Assembly: GCF_009909195.1 (NCBI RefSeq)
Contig: NZ_JAAAMU010000003.1
Span: 186,001-250,000 of the forward strand
DNA from: Paenibacillus sacheonensis
Lineage (GTDB): Bacteria > Bacillota > Bacilli > Paenibacillales > Paenibacillaceae
Reading direction: 5' to 3'
Length of the DNA: 64,000 bases
Shown here: piece by piece, positions 1 to 9,174 of the stretch
How positions within the stretch are numbered: position 1 is the stretch's first letter
Layout: each line of letters opens with the position of its first letter
Position numbers and translations under genes: made by a program
Notes under the pieces: model-generated
The model's input: the letters and a program-made list of their open reading frames with translations, nothing else
Databases searched by the model: none
What the model was told of the DNA's origin: nothing

Positions 1-1
1 G

Positions 2-730
2 ACCGATCAGAACTACAGGGCGGTGTTCGCGGGCGGAACGATCTATCATGCCTTCTGGGTATCGGTGGCGAGAACGCTCATCGCCACGGTGCTCAGCCTG
101 TTCCTGACCTCCATGCTGGCCTATACGGTAAGCCGTAAGGAATATGTGTTCCGCAAGCCGGTTACGATCATCATCGTGATGACGATGTATTTTAATGCTG
201 GACTTATTCCGTCGTATTTCTTGATCAAGGATTTGCATCTTCTGAACAGCTTCCTGGTTTATATCGTTCCAGGCCTGATCAGCGCGTTCAATATGATCGT
301 CATTCGAACCTATATACAGACGCTGCCGGACGGGCTGATCGAATCGGCCAAAGTAGACGGCGCAGGAGATTTCCGGACGTTCTTCTCGATCATCATGCCG
401 CTCTGCCAACCCGTGCTTGCTACCGTTGCGCTGTTCGTCGCGGTCGGGCAGTGGAACTCCTGGTTCGATACGTTCCTGTATGCGTCCTCCAAGCAAAGCT
501 TGAGCACGCTTCAGTACGAGCTGATGAAGCTGCTGTCCTCCGCGTCGTTCTCGAACAGCAACCCGTCCGTAGCCAATGGGAACAATGCGAACGCCGCGCT
601 TAACATGGTCACGCCGATATCGATCCGGGCGGCCATCACGATCGTCGCATCCGTCCCGATTCTCGTTGTGTATCCGTTCCTGCAGAAGTATTTCGTGCAC
701 GGCATGAATCTCGGCAGCGTGAAGGAATAG
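2..730 (+). CDS. Carbohydrate ABC transporter permease, LplC type (5' partial)
   Basis: This is the C-terminal part of a CUT1-family inner-membrane permease of the LplC/YtcP type, which pairs with an LplB-type permease and a lipoprotein to import oligosaccharides. The reading frame is open from base 2, so the true start lies before the window; GTG at 23 is an internal codon. Four to five hydrophobic segments are visible. The EAA cytoplasmic loop is present (ESAKVDGAGDF near 350), which is where an MsmX-type ATPase would dock. The end (KYFVHGMNLGSVKE) is the usual LplC ending. Its operon partners would be upstream and are not visible. A near full-length relative sits at 39403. Confidence 0.93.
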   Translation, partial: TDQNYRAVFAGGTIYHAFWVSVARTLIATVLSLFLTSMLAYTVSRKEYVFRKPVTIIIVMTMYFNAGLIPSYFLIKDLHLLNSFLVYIVPGLISAFNMIVIRTYIQTLPDGLIESAKVDGAGDFRTFFSIIMPLCQPVLATVALFVAVGQWNSWFDTFLYASSKQSLSTLQYELMKLLSSASFSNSNPSVANGNNANAALNMVTPISIRAAITIVASVPILVVYPFLQKYFVHGMNLGSVKE

Positions 731-758
731 CTGCCGCTTCTTCCGTGCCGTTAACTGA

Positions 759-1610
<852 letters not shown>

Positions 1611-1658
1611 CTCTTTGCATCGAGTCCCGTCCGTATTCATGTACGAATCAAGTGGGAA

Positions 1659-1690
1659 GATCACGGCCCGTACGGGCCGTGATCTTTTTT
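1659..1690 (+). terminator. Rho-independent terminator after esterase
   Basis: A perfect 26-nt palindrome (arms GATCACGGCCCG... from 1659 to 1684) is followed at once by six T. It sits 49 bp past the esterase stop and before the AraC gene at 1811, so it closes the permease-esterase transcript. Confidence 0.9.
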
Positions 1691-1810
1691 GCCGTGATGT
1701 CTGATTTTGAAGCCGGTGACCTGCTGGAATGGAAAAAAGACGGGATTTGCATCTCGAATACAAACTGATAAAGTGAGATCAAGTCATATTTATCTTTAGG
1801 AGAAAAGAGT

Positions 1811-3202
1811 ATGGGAGAATTTTTCGAACCCGGCAGCGAGCTTGTCGTCGATCTGCATGCCATGTCCAATCTTCATTTTTCCTTCCAGATTTACGGCATT
1901 CACTGGCGAAGCGTTCGACAAGGCTGGTCGTATGCCGAACACGAGCACCCGCTCCTGGAGCTTAATCTGGTGCTGGCGGGTACCCAAGTGACACGGGTTG
2001 GAGACAAGGAATATGTGCAGAGACCCGGGGATTTACTGCTTATACCGCCAGGGCGGGAGCATGCCAGCAGGTGCGAAGGGATAGACGGCATGACTTTTTT
2101 CTGCCTTCACTTGAACATAGACGATCACTTCATCATGGAGCCCTTCTATCATTTAACGGACTTGTTGAATCCCGGTCATTCTGACCTGACCGTGCGGCTT
2201 CGGCCGCTGCTGGACGATTTTATAGAAGAGGCTTCCAATCCGTCGGGCCTTTCCTCCACGTATCAACGAATCAGGATGAAAGCCAATGCCCTAAGCCTGA
2301 TAACGGCGCTAAGCGAAATGCTCCTTCGCGACGGGAGCGGGTTCGTGGACAGGGAGTTTAGCGATGCGGAAAGGAGAACGATGCTGGGGGCGGTCAAGAT
2401 GAGGGAGCAGACGCTGATGGAAAAGCGCGTGCAGGATCTCTTCTACGGAACGCTGGGTGCGGAGGCGTCGAAAATCTATGAAGCGCTGCTCCCCTCGTAC
2501 CGCTGGATTAGCGTCTGTTCGATCTCCAGGCGGGATACCCTTTACTGGGATAATAGGCATCGGGCATCCGCCGGGTCGTTGTTGGAGGAAGTCTTGTCCT
2601 CGCTGGGCTCGGTCGTGATTATCGACGATCTATTGTTGACGGCCGTCGTGTTCTCCGATCGAATATCGGTCCCGCCCGTTGAGCAGAAGATGCTGGAAGC
2701 GGAGAAGCGCCTGCAAAAGAATGTGGACCCTAATCTTCGTTTGGGCTTCGGAGGCATAACCTCGGACTTGCGAGAGGTCGGCTCCATGTACGAGCAGAGC
2801 CTGATGGCATTCTCGGCCGATTCACTGGATCCGGCTTCGGAATGTCGAACGATAGAGTTCGTGAATCGAATTATCCGGTTCGCGATGAACCGGCTCGAAA
2901 CCGAATACGCGAACAAGGACTTCTCGCTCGGCTTGCTGGCCGAGTCGCTGGATGTCTCCCCCAACTATTTAAGCGCGTTGTTCACAACGGAGACGGGCAT
3001 GACCTTCACGCAGCACCTGACTCGTATTCGGATGGAGCACGCGAAACGCCTCTTGAACGAAACGCGATTAAAAATTTACCAAATATGCCAAGAGGTCGGG
3101 TATTCGGATCAAGCCTATTTTAGTCGGCTCTTTAAATCGCTGGAAGGAAGGAGTCCGTTCAATTATCGGGAACATTCTAGAATTCCGGGCGATAACGACT
3201 AA
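1811..3202 (+). CDS. AraC-family transcriptional regulator (463 aa)
   Basis: A cytoplasmic regulator with an N-terminal cupin-like sensor (about residues 20-100, with the HEHPLLELN and RPGDLLLIPPG segments typical of AraC sugar-sensing pockets), a long middle region of unassigned function, and a C-terminal AraC double helix-turn-helix (about 365-463; LAESLDVSPNYLS then EVGYSDQAYFSRLFK). The start ATG follows AGGAGA by 7 bases. It is longer than the usual 280-300 residues because of the middle segment. It lies just upstream of the GH95 fucosidase in the same direction, so it plausibly controls that gene (inference). It could equally act on the upstream sugar permease operon. Confidence 0.9.
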   Translation: MGEFFEPGSELVVDLHAMSNLHFSFQIYGIHWRSVRQGWSYAEHEHPLLELNLVLAGTQVTRVGDKEYVQRPGDLLLIPPGREHASRCEGIDGMTFFCLHLNIDDHFIMEPFYHLTDLLNPGHSDLTVRLRPLLDDFIEEASNPSGLSSTYQRIRMKANALSLITALSEMLLRDGSGFVDREFSDAERRTMLGAVKMREQTLMEKRVQDLFYGTLGAEASKIYEALLPSYRWISVCSISRRDTLYWDNRHRASAGSLLEEVLSSLGSVVIIDDLLLTAVVFSDRISVPPVEQKMLEAEKRLQKNVDPNLRLGFGGITSDLREVGSMYEQSLMAFSADSLDPASECRTIEFVNRIIRFAMNRLETEYANKDFSLGLLAESLDVSPNYLSALFTTETGMTFTQHLTRIRMEHAKRLLNETRLKIYQICQEVGYSDQAYFSRLFKSLEGRSPFNYREHSRIPGDND

Positions 3203-3315
3203 ACGTAGCTAAGTACAAAAAATGATAAATTCCTTGCCTGTTCTCCCTTGCTACGGCGGTGATATAACTAAGGTGAACTACCGGTCTGTCCTGGAATTCA
3301 AGCAAAACGAGATAA

Positions 3316-3348
3316 AAAGGCTTCTCTTCGAAAGAGGAGCCTTTGTTT
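3316..3348 (+). terminator. Hairpin terminator between AraC and GH95
   Basis: Arms AAAGGCTTCTCTT and AAGAGGAGCCTTT pair over 13 positions with one G-U pair and a 3-nt loop, followed by GTTT. It lies 114 bp after the AraC stop and separates it from the fucosidase gene. Confidence 0.75.
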
Positions 3349-3400
3349 CATAAGAAGGATCGAAGACGATCGTACAATCGCGTTCTACCCTACAGAATGG

Positions 3401-5692
3401 ATGGTGAATAAAATGAACGTGGCGGCAGGACGCAAGAGGCTCTGGTACAAGCAGCCGGCCAAGGATTGGAACGAAGCGCTGCCCCTTGGAAACGGACGGT
3501 TGGGAGCGATGGTGTTCGGAGACGCGAATAACGAACGACTTCAATTGAACGAGGATTCCTTGTGGTACGGGGGACCGAGGGATCGCAACAATCGGGATGC
3601 GCTTCCGAATCTTCCTAAGATCAGGGAGCTGATACTGGCCGGAAAGGTTCGCAAAGCCGAGGAGCTGGCCTGCATGGCGTTGACGGGCATTCCTGAAACG
3701 CAGCGGCATTATGTGCCCCTGGGCGATCTGCAGCTTCGCTTCGCTTCATCCGGTTCTGACCCTTCGGCGTACAGCAGGGAGTTGGATTTGGAGAGCGGCG
3801 TAATGACCGTCTCCTATCGGCGGGATGGAGTGCGCTTTACCCGCGAAATGTTCGCGAGTTATCCAGATCAAGTCATCGTCGTCCGGCTAACGGCAGATCA
3901 GCCAGGGAAGCTGACGTTCCGCGCAAGATGGGACCGCCAGCAGTGGCGGTACGTGGACAGGATCGAACCGTGGGGAACCGATGGATTGGTCATGTCGGGC
4001 GAGGGCGGAGGCGAGAACGGGGTCGCATTCCGCGCCGTATTGAAGGCCGTTGCAAAGGGCGGAAGCTGCCGCACCGTCGGGGAATATGTTCTGGTGGATC
4101 AGGCGGAGGAGGTTACCTTGCTTATCGCGGCCGACACGACGTTCCGTTCGGTTAATCCGGAGCGATCCTGCAAAGCCGTCATCGATCGGGCAGCGCGGAA
4201 GCCGTACGCTGAACTGCTCGGTCGGCATATGGCGGATTATCGTTCTTGCTTCGCGCGCGTGGAGCTGGAACTCGAGGGCCCGAATAAGGACCGGGACGAG
4301 TTAGCAACGGACGAGAGATTGGCTGATTACCGACATGGACAAGAAGATCCGGGACTGGTGTCCTTATACTTTCAATTCGGGCGTTATCTTCTTATCTCGT
4401 CAAGTCGTCCGGGGACGCTGCCGGCGAATCTTCAGGGAATCTGGAATCCCCACTTCTTGCCGCCATGGGACAGTAAGTTTACGATCAATATCAATACGCA
4501 AATGAATTACTGGCTTGCCGAAAATTGCAATTTGGCGGAGTGTCACCTTCCTTTGTTCGAATTGATCGAGCGAATGCGGGAGCCGGGAAGAACGACGGCG
4601 GCGATCATGTACGGGTGCCGCGGGTTTACCGCACATCATAACACGGATCTATGGGCGGATACGGCTCCTCAGGATGGGTGGCCGCCATCGACGTTCTGGC
4701 CGCTTGGGGCCGCTTGGCTGTGTCTTCATCTTTGGGACCATTACGACTTCGGCAGAGACGAGGCGTTTCTGGCTCAGGCTTATCCGACAATGAAAGAAGC
4801 GGCCCGATTTTTGCTGGATTACCTCATTGAAGGGGAGGACGGGCAGCTGATCACTTGTCCTTCGATATCCCCGGAGAACGCTTACTTGCTCGATAGCGGC
4901 AAAGCCGAGGTATTATGCGCGGGAGCTTCGATGGACTTCCAAATCATTCGCGCCTTGTTCAACGCTTGCATGCAAAGCGCCGGCATCCTTGGGATCGACG
5001 AGGCGTTTACCGGGGAGGTGGCAATCGCCATGAGCAGGCTCCCGCAACCGGCGATCGGCAGACACGGCCAGATTCAGGAGTGGATGGAAGATTACGAAGA
5101 AGCGGAGCCTGGGCATCGGCACATCTCCCACTTGTTCGGATTGTATCCCGGAGAGCAGTTCACGCCGGAGAAGACGCCGGAGCTGGCGGCGGCCGCTCGG
5201 GTCACCCTCGAGAGGCGGCTGGCTCACGGCGGCGGACATACCGGATGGAGCCGAGCCTGGATCATCAACTTCTGGGCGCGCCTGAGGGATGCGGACAAGG
5301 CCCGCGAGAACGTGAAAGCGCTGCTTAGCCATTCCACGCTACCGAACCTGCTGGATAATCATCCGCCGTTCCAGATCGACGGGAATTTCGGCGGCACGGC
5401 AGGCATCGCGGAAATGCTGCTGCAAAGCCATTCGGGCGTGCTCGATCTGCTTCCCGCCTGGCCGGCTGCTTGGGGAGACGGGCATGTGCGCGGCCTTCGG
5501 GCTCGAGGCGGTTACACGGTTGACATGGCCTGGGCGCAAGGACGGCTGCAGCGCATCGTCATCTACGCGGCACAAACCGGAATCTGCCGCATCCGGGGGA
5601 TTGGAGAGAACATCATTGAGAAGTTCATGGAGGCTGGGCAAAGCCTTGCGTCATCGTTCCCTTTCGAGGAACTCGTCGCGTCCAAGTCATGA
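3401..5692 (+). CDS. Glycoside hydrolase family 95 (alpha-L-fucosidase/galactosidase)
   Basis: A 763-residue GH95 enzyme, the inverting family that removes alpha-1,2-L-fucose (some members alpha-L-galactose) from glycans. The N-terminal beta-sandwich begins with the family signature (WYKQPAKDW, ALPLGNGRLGAMVFG, NEDSLW). The (alpha/alpha)6 part carries the residues known from AfcA: the two Asn in NINTQMNYW near residue 362-366, Glu in SPEN near 492, and Asp in QIDGNFGG near 660. No signal peptide is present, so it should act inside the cell on imported oligosaccharides. ATG 3413 is an alternative start; neither has a strong ribosome site. It is preceded by an AraC regulator and followed by two terminators, suggesting a single-gene transcript. 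Confidence 0.95.
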   Translation: MVNKMNVAAGRKRLWYKQPAKDWNEALPLGNGRLGAMVFGDANNERLQLNEDSLWYGGPRDRNNRDALPNLPKIRELILAGKVRKAEELACMALTGIPETQRHYVPLGDLQLRFASSGSDPSAYSRELDLESGVMTVSYRRDGVRFTREMFASYPDQVIVVRLTADQPGKLTFRARWDRQQWRYVDRIEPWGTDGLVMSGEGGGENGVAFRAVLKAVAKGGSCRTVGEYVLVDQAEEVTLLIAADTTFRSVNPERSCKAVIDRAARKPYAELLGRHMADYRSCFARVELELEGPNKDRDELATDERLADYRHGQEDPGLVSLYFQFGRYLLISSSRPGTLPANLQGIWNPHFLPPWDSKFTININTQMNYWLAENCNLAECHLPLFELIERMREPGRTTAAIMYGCRGFTAHHNTDLWADTAPQDGWPPSTFWPLGAAWLCLHLWDHYDFGRDEAFLAQAYPTMKEAARFLLDYLIEGEDGQLITCPSISPENAYLLDSGKAEVLCAGASMDFQIIRALFNACMQSAGILGIDEAFTGEVAIAMSRLPQPAIGRHGQIQEWMEDYEEAEPGHRHISHLFGLYPGEQFTPEKTPELAAAARVTLERRLAHGGGHTGWSRAWIINFWARLRDADKARENVKALLSHSTLPNLLDNHPPFQIDGNFGGTAGIAEMLLQSHSGVLDLLPAWPAAWGDGHVRGLRARGGYTVDMAWAQGRLQRIVIYAAQTGICRIRGIGENIIEKFMEAGQSLASSFPFEELVASKS

Positions 5693-5757
5693 ATGGAATG
5701 CGTTTGACGCATATCCTGATCAGCTTTGCCGTGAACCGACCTAAATCATATCGACTC

Positions 5758-5795
5758 ACAGCCTGCCGGTTCTATATCCGGCAGGCTGTTATGTT
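5758..5795 (+). terminator. Terminator after GH95
   Basis: Perfect 12-bp arms ACAGCCTGCCGG and CCGGCAGGCTGT with an 8-nt loop, followed by a weak T-rich tail. It lies 65 bp after the GH95 stop. Confidence 0.8.
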
Positions 5796-5878
5796 GAGAG
5801 CGGGCATGCGGCCCTTGGTTAAGCTTCTTAGCTTGATTGTATTTGCTGCTCGGAATACAGGCGATTAAATGGAAAATG

Positions 5879-5917
5879 GCAGCCGAAAGCGGCTGCCTTT
5901 TCTTTATATTTTTTATC
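5879..5917 (+). terminator. Second terminator in the same gap
   Basis: Arms GGCAGCCG and CGGCTGCC around AAAG, followed by a long T-rich tail (TTTTCTTTATATTTTTT). The rest of the 326-bp gap from 5693 to 6018 holds only the first hairpin and the promoter region of the next small gene. Confidence 0.85.
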
Positions 5918-6018
5918 GTCTTAAAATCTAGCAACATTTTGTGAGCGTTATCGTTTATACGAGCCGCAATTCGGCAACTCTAGTAGTATACCAAGCGTTA
6001 TGAAAGGAGTTTTTATCC

Positions 6019-6240
6019 ATGAAATGCATCAACTGCAGCTCGATCGATATCGGAAAGATCGGTCCTCATCAGTATTTCTGTTGGAATTGTTGTATCGAGA
6101 TGAACGTCGTCGGCGAGAAGCTCGACGTGTATCAGGTGGAAAAGGATGGGTCGCTTAGTTCGTTGAATGACTTGTTCGTGACGGAAGAGGTCGCGAACCC
6201 TCAGGAAACGGAAATGGAAGTGTATGCTGACAGACATTAG
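6019..6240 (+). CDS. Small zinc-ribbon-like protein (73 aa)
   Basis: Starts at an ATG 9 bases after AAAGGAG. The first 25 residues carry two Cys pairs, CINC and CWNC, spaced like a zinc ribbon; the remainder is acidic with no clear domain. Short proteins with a leading Cys-x2-Cys pair of this kind are known in Bacillales but I cannot assign a function. It is monocistronic, flanked by a terminator upstream and 245 bp of non-coding DNA downstream. Coding status rests on the good ribosome site and the Cys pattern. Confidence 0.7.
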   Translation: MKCINCSSIDIGKIGPHQYFCWNCCIEMNVVGEKLDVYQVEKDGSLSSLNDLFVTEEVANPQETEMEVYADRH

Positions 6241-6485
6241 CGGTTATCGAGATAGGTCCCGCGGATGCGAAACCGCGAGCCCTCGGTTTAATGTCGCCAG
6301 TCGTCATCGATGCGATAAAGGATTGCTAGGATCGATCTTCTAATGGTAGATTGATCATGAGAAGACGAATCCATACATCCTTATGTTGACGATACAGAGG
6401 CTGACAGGCGGCGAATGCCTTGCGTGGCAGACATGCCATGACCGGGCACGTGCCGCAGAGGCGCTCCGACCGAAGGCGGGACGAG

Positions 6486-7337
6486 ATGAATTATACGGAT
6501 ATCCGGCTTGAACACGGCTTCATGGCCGAGGAGAAGATCGCGTCGCTGACGGAGCATGAGCTGCACACCCATGACGCGCTGGAAATCAACATTCCGCTGG
6601 AGAACAGCATTCGCTGCACGCTGCTCGGCGGCAATTATGACGCCGTGCCCGGGGACGTGTTCTTGTTTCGTCCCTACGAGCCGCATTGGAACCTGATCCA
6701 GGAAGGGAACGAGCCGGCACGCTGGATCATGCTGCTATTCTCGCCGGCTGTCGCCGCTCAGCTGCCGGGCGGCAGCAAGCTGCTGCTGCCGTTCTATCGC
6801 ATGGACGTGCCCCCGCTTATCCCGGCCGATTCGCCGCAGGCCCAGGAGATCGGAAGGCTGGCGCTTACGCTGGTGGAAGAGGAGAAGACTCGTCAGCCGG
6901 CCTGGGAGCTGCAGCAATTTACGGCGCTGCTTCAGATTCTCGTCCAGCTGCACCGGTTCTATGAAGCGTACGAGTCGATGCAGCCGGGGAACGGCATGGA
7001 TGCCGCCGATATCGTTCGTTCGGTCGAGTACATGATCGCTTGCGGAACGGACGAGGCCGATATGGAGGAAGCGATACGGCTGTCGGGCTGCGGGAAGACT
7101 CGGTTTTATGGCAAATTCAAAGAATTGACGGGGGTAACTCCGCACGATTTCCTGATCCGGCTGCGTCTGCAGCATGCCAGCCATCGGCTGCGCATGACGG
7201 ATGACCCCATCGTGCGGATCGCCCATGACTGCGGTTTCGGCTCCTCCAGCTACTTCAATAATCGCTTCAAAGCATTCTACGGCATCACGCCGCGCCAATT
7301 CCGCAAACATGGAAGCCGCGTGCCGGAGCAAGTCTGA
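6486..7337 (+). CDS. AraC-family regulator
   Basis: A 283-residue AraC regulator: cupin sensor in the first 100 residues (ELHTHDALEINIPLE, VPGDVFLFRPYEPH) and a C-terminal AraC helix-turn-helix ending YGITPRQFRKHG. I take ATG 6486; the frame extends upstream to 6420 but that stretch is Arg-rich and unlike the family. The gene is convergent with the PhyH-type dioxygenase at 7478 and shares a bidirectional hairpin with it. AraC/PhyH neighbours are common in Paenibacillus carbohydrate regions, so it may control the dioxygenase or a nearby sugar gene (inference). Confidence 0.88.
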   Translation: MNYTDIRLEHGFMAEEKIASLTEHELHTHDALEINIPLENSIRCTLLGGNYDAVPGDVFLFRPYEPHWNLIQEGNEPARWIMLLFSPAVAAQLPGGSKLLLPFYRMDVPPLIPADSPQAQEIGRLALTLVEEEKTRQPAWELQQFTALLQILVQLHRFYEAYESMQPGNGMDAADIVRSVEYMIACGTDEADMEEAIRLSGCGKTRFYGKFKELTGVTPHDFLIRLRLQHASHRLRMTDDPIVRIAHDCGFGSSSYFNNRFKAFYGITPRQFRKHGSRVPEQV

Positions 7338-7396
7338 TACGGAGATCTGGAAACCGGGCGTACATAAAAGAAGAAGAACCTTGGGCCTCCCATGTT

Positions 7397-7443
7397 TAAA
7401 AAAAGAGCCTTGCGCCTCCCATGCGGGAGCGCAAGGCTCTTCG
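7397..7443. terminator. Bidirectional terminator between convergent genes
   Basis: A long hairpin (left arm from 7403, right arm to 7441) pairs AAGAGCCTTGCG with CGCAAGGCTCTT, with CTCCC/GGGAG inside. A run of A at 7398-7404 gives the T-tract for the minus-strand dioxygenase transcript. The left arm has a near copy just upstream at 7379-7394. Confidence 0.85.
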
Positions 7444-7477
7444 ATCTTCCGGGCGGGCGCCGTTCGGCAAGGAACGG

Positions 7478-8182
7478 CTAGGTCCGCAGGCCGGACAGCA
7501 TCGCCCTGTCGTCGATCGGCTTCCCGGTCCGCGCATAGCGGCAGCTGGCCGCTCCCGCTTGGAAGGCGAAGGCCCGGCGCGGACGATCGGTATGGTTTTG
7601 CTTGCTGTGATGCAGCGTCTCCCGATGGAAGAAGACGGCATCGCCCGGAGACATCGGACGGCAAGGCATGGCGTTCGCCGGTTCCGCGGCGCGCCGATGC
7701 GCGTGCCCCGGCCCGTTCAGGTCGGGCTGCCGGCCGAGAAGGTGGGAGCCCGGCGCCAGCCACAGGCCGGCGTTGGACTCGTTGATGGCATCGAGAGCGA
7801 TAAAGCCGTTCAGCATATGGCCCAGCACATGCGTATACTGATTGTCCTGATGCCATTCGAGGCCGGTGCCGTGCGGTTCCACGACAGCGAACATTCCGAG
7901 CCACAGCCGCACCTTGTCTCCGAGGATGCGCTCCAGGATGCCGACGATACGAGGATCGGTCAGCATGGCGATCGTGACGGGATACTCGGCTTGATCGTCT
8001 TGGAGGCTGATTCCCCGGCTTCGCCATTGGCCGTCCCCCGGCCCGTTCGCAAACCTCTCGTTCTCCTTGTTGAGCGCCTCGACCGTTTCCGGGCGAAGAA
8101 AGCCCGGCGCGTAGAAATACCCTTCTCTGTAAAATTGCTCGATTAGCTCTTCCGTTAATTGAAACGCCGCTGCGTTTGCCAT
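7478..8182 (-). CDS. Phytanoyl-CoA dioxygenase (PhyH) family protein
   Basis: A 234-residue Fe(II)/2-oxoglutarate dioxygenase of the PhyH family. The facial triad is visible: HQD (His111, Asp113) and a distal His in LHHSKQN (about 191-192), with the conserved Arg of RPRRAF (about 202) that should hold 2-oxoglutarate. Such enzymes hydroxylate small molecules; the substrate cannot be read from sequence. The start ATG follows GGAGGCG on the minus strand by 8-9 bases. It is convergent with an AraC regulator and divergent from MarR at 8454. Confidence 0.9.
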   Translation of the reverse strand: MANAAAFQLTEELIEQFYREGYFYAPGFLRPETVEALNKENERFANGPGDGQWRSRGISLQDDQAEYPVTIAMLTDPRIVGILERILGDKVRLWLGMFAVVEPHGTGLEWHQDNQYTHVLGHMLNGFIALDAINESNAGLWLAPGSHLLGRQPDLNGPGHAHRRAAEPANAMPCRPMSPGDAVFFHRETLHHSKQNHTDRPRRAFAFQAGAASCRYARTGKPIDDRAMLSGLRT

Positions 8183-8385
8183 GTTTCGTACGCCTCCGTT
8201 TACGTTGAGATTTCTGCTCCAGTATAAGGCGGCGACGCCGGCCGATCTTGCGGCTTATGCCTTGGGAAATAGCAATTTTGTTCACGGGCGGCCGGCACGC
8301 GCGAAAAGCTTCGTCGCTGAGCGGATAATCGGGCTAATGCTTATATTCATCCGCATTCAGGTGCAGCGGAATGGGGTGCGAGCAT

Positions 8386-8414
8386 TTGACATCCCGCATT
8401 CTTTGCGTTATACC
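8386..8414 (+). promoter_or_regulatory. MarR gene promoter
   Basis: TTGACA at 8386-8391 and TATACC at 8409-8414 with a 17-bp spacer, upstream of the MarR gene. A palindrome resembling the one at the MFS promoter begins 5 bases after the -10 box. Confidence 0.65.
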
Positions 8415-8418
8415 TAAG

Positions 8419-8430
8419 TTGTATGTACAC
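8419..8430. promoter_or_regulatory. Candidate MarR operator at its own promoter
   Basis: TTGTATGTACAC is a near-perfect inverted repeat (TTGTA, TACAc). It lies over the expected transcription start of the MarR gene and matches the site at 9093-9104 before the MFS gene, which fits autoregulation. Confidence 0.65.
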
Positions 8431-8453
8431 CGAACGAACAAGGGGGATGCATG

Positions 8454-8915
8454 ATGGATAATCCGATGCTAGACGCTCCGGGCGGACAGGCTGACGAGTC
8501 GTTCCTTCGAAATTGCCTGTTCTTCAACGCCAACCGGCTGAGCCGCGCCGTCACGAAGCTGGCCGAAGAGCATTTCGCCCAGACGGGGCTCTCGCCGATG
8601 TACGGGTATTTGATCCGAATCGTGAACGGCTCGCCGGGAATCACGCAGAAACTGCTCGCGGAGAAGCTGTATATTACGCCTTCGACGCTGACGCGGTTTA
8701 TCGATAAATTGGAAACGAAGAAGCTTGTCGAACGAAAAGTGCAAGGAAAGACCGTGCTCGTATACCCGACGGAGAAGGGGTTGGCGCTGGAGAATCAAAT
8801 TCGCGACGCCTCCAAATCGTTCAAAGCGGCGTACGAGGAGCTGATCGGCCAAGCGGCGGCGGTCATGCTGTCGGCCGAGATCGAGAAGTCGAGCGCGCTG
8901 CTCGAAGAACACTGA
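8454..8915 (+). CDS. MarR-family transcriptional regulator
   Basis: A 153-residue winged-helix MarR protein: helical dimer segments at both ends and a central wing (LLAEKLYITPSTLTRFIDKLE, then VQGKTVLVYPTEKG). MarR proteins are usually repressors released by a small ligand. ATG 8454 lies 7 bases after AGGGGG; ATG 8451 in the same frame is closer to the ribosome site. It is followed by a terminator and then an MFS permease whose promoter carries the same palindrome as the MarR promoter, so it most likely represses that exporter and itself. Confidence 0.92.
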   Translation: MDNPMLDAPGGQADESFLRNCLFFNANRLSRAVTKLAEEHFAQTGLSPMYGYLIRIVNGSPGITQKLLAEKLYITPSTLTRFIDKLETKKLVERKVQGKTVLVYPTEKGLALENQIRDASKSFKAAYEELIGQAAAVMLSAEIEKSSALLEEH

Positions 8916-8953
8916 CCGACGTGCTGCCATGATCATGTTCTGATCGAAACCTA

Positions 8954-8987
8954 AGCCCGGCATTGCATGGCAATGCCGGGTTTGTTA
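8954..8987 (+). terminator. Terminator after MarR
   Basis: Perfect 11-bp arms CCCGGCATTGC and GCAATGCCGGG with a 3-nt loop, followed by TTTGTTAT. It makes MarR and the MFS gene separate transcripts. Confidence 0.85.
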
Positions 8988-9060
8988 TGCCGTCCGCGCC
9001 TTGCGGAGCAAATGGCCAACGACGACGTCCCGGGCAAAAAGAACGTTCCGAAGATGGGGA

Positions 9061-9090
9061 TTGACAAAGTCAATGTCTCAGTTTTATATT
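9061..9090 (+). promoter_or_regulatory. MFS gene promoter
   Basis: Consensus TTGACA at 9061-9066, 18-bp spacer, TATATT at 9085-9090. The -35 box itself lies in a small palindrome (TTGAC AAA GTCAA, 9061-9073). Confidence 0.75.
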
Positions 9091-9092
9091 AG

Positions 9093-9104
9093 TTGTACAT
9101 ACAA
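9093..9104. promoter_or_regulatory. Candidate MarR operator at MFS promoter
   Basis: TTGTACATACAA is a perfect inverted repeat (TTGTA-CA-TACAA) placed 3 bases after the -10 box, over the transcription start. It is the counterpart of 8419-8430 at the MarR promoter. Confidence 0.7.
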
Positions 9105-9174
9105 AATATAAATACGCGTTGTCTCTTACCGAGCATCGCAAATCGCAAATCCAAAACGAGGCAGGTGTACATCC

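Noticed and set aside
6330..6356. Terminator or operator from GATCGATCT/AGATTGATC
   Set aside because: The 9-bp arms contain a mismatch and there is no T-run or promoter nearby that would give it a role.
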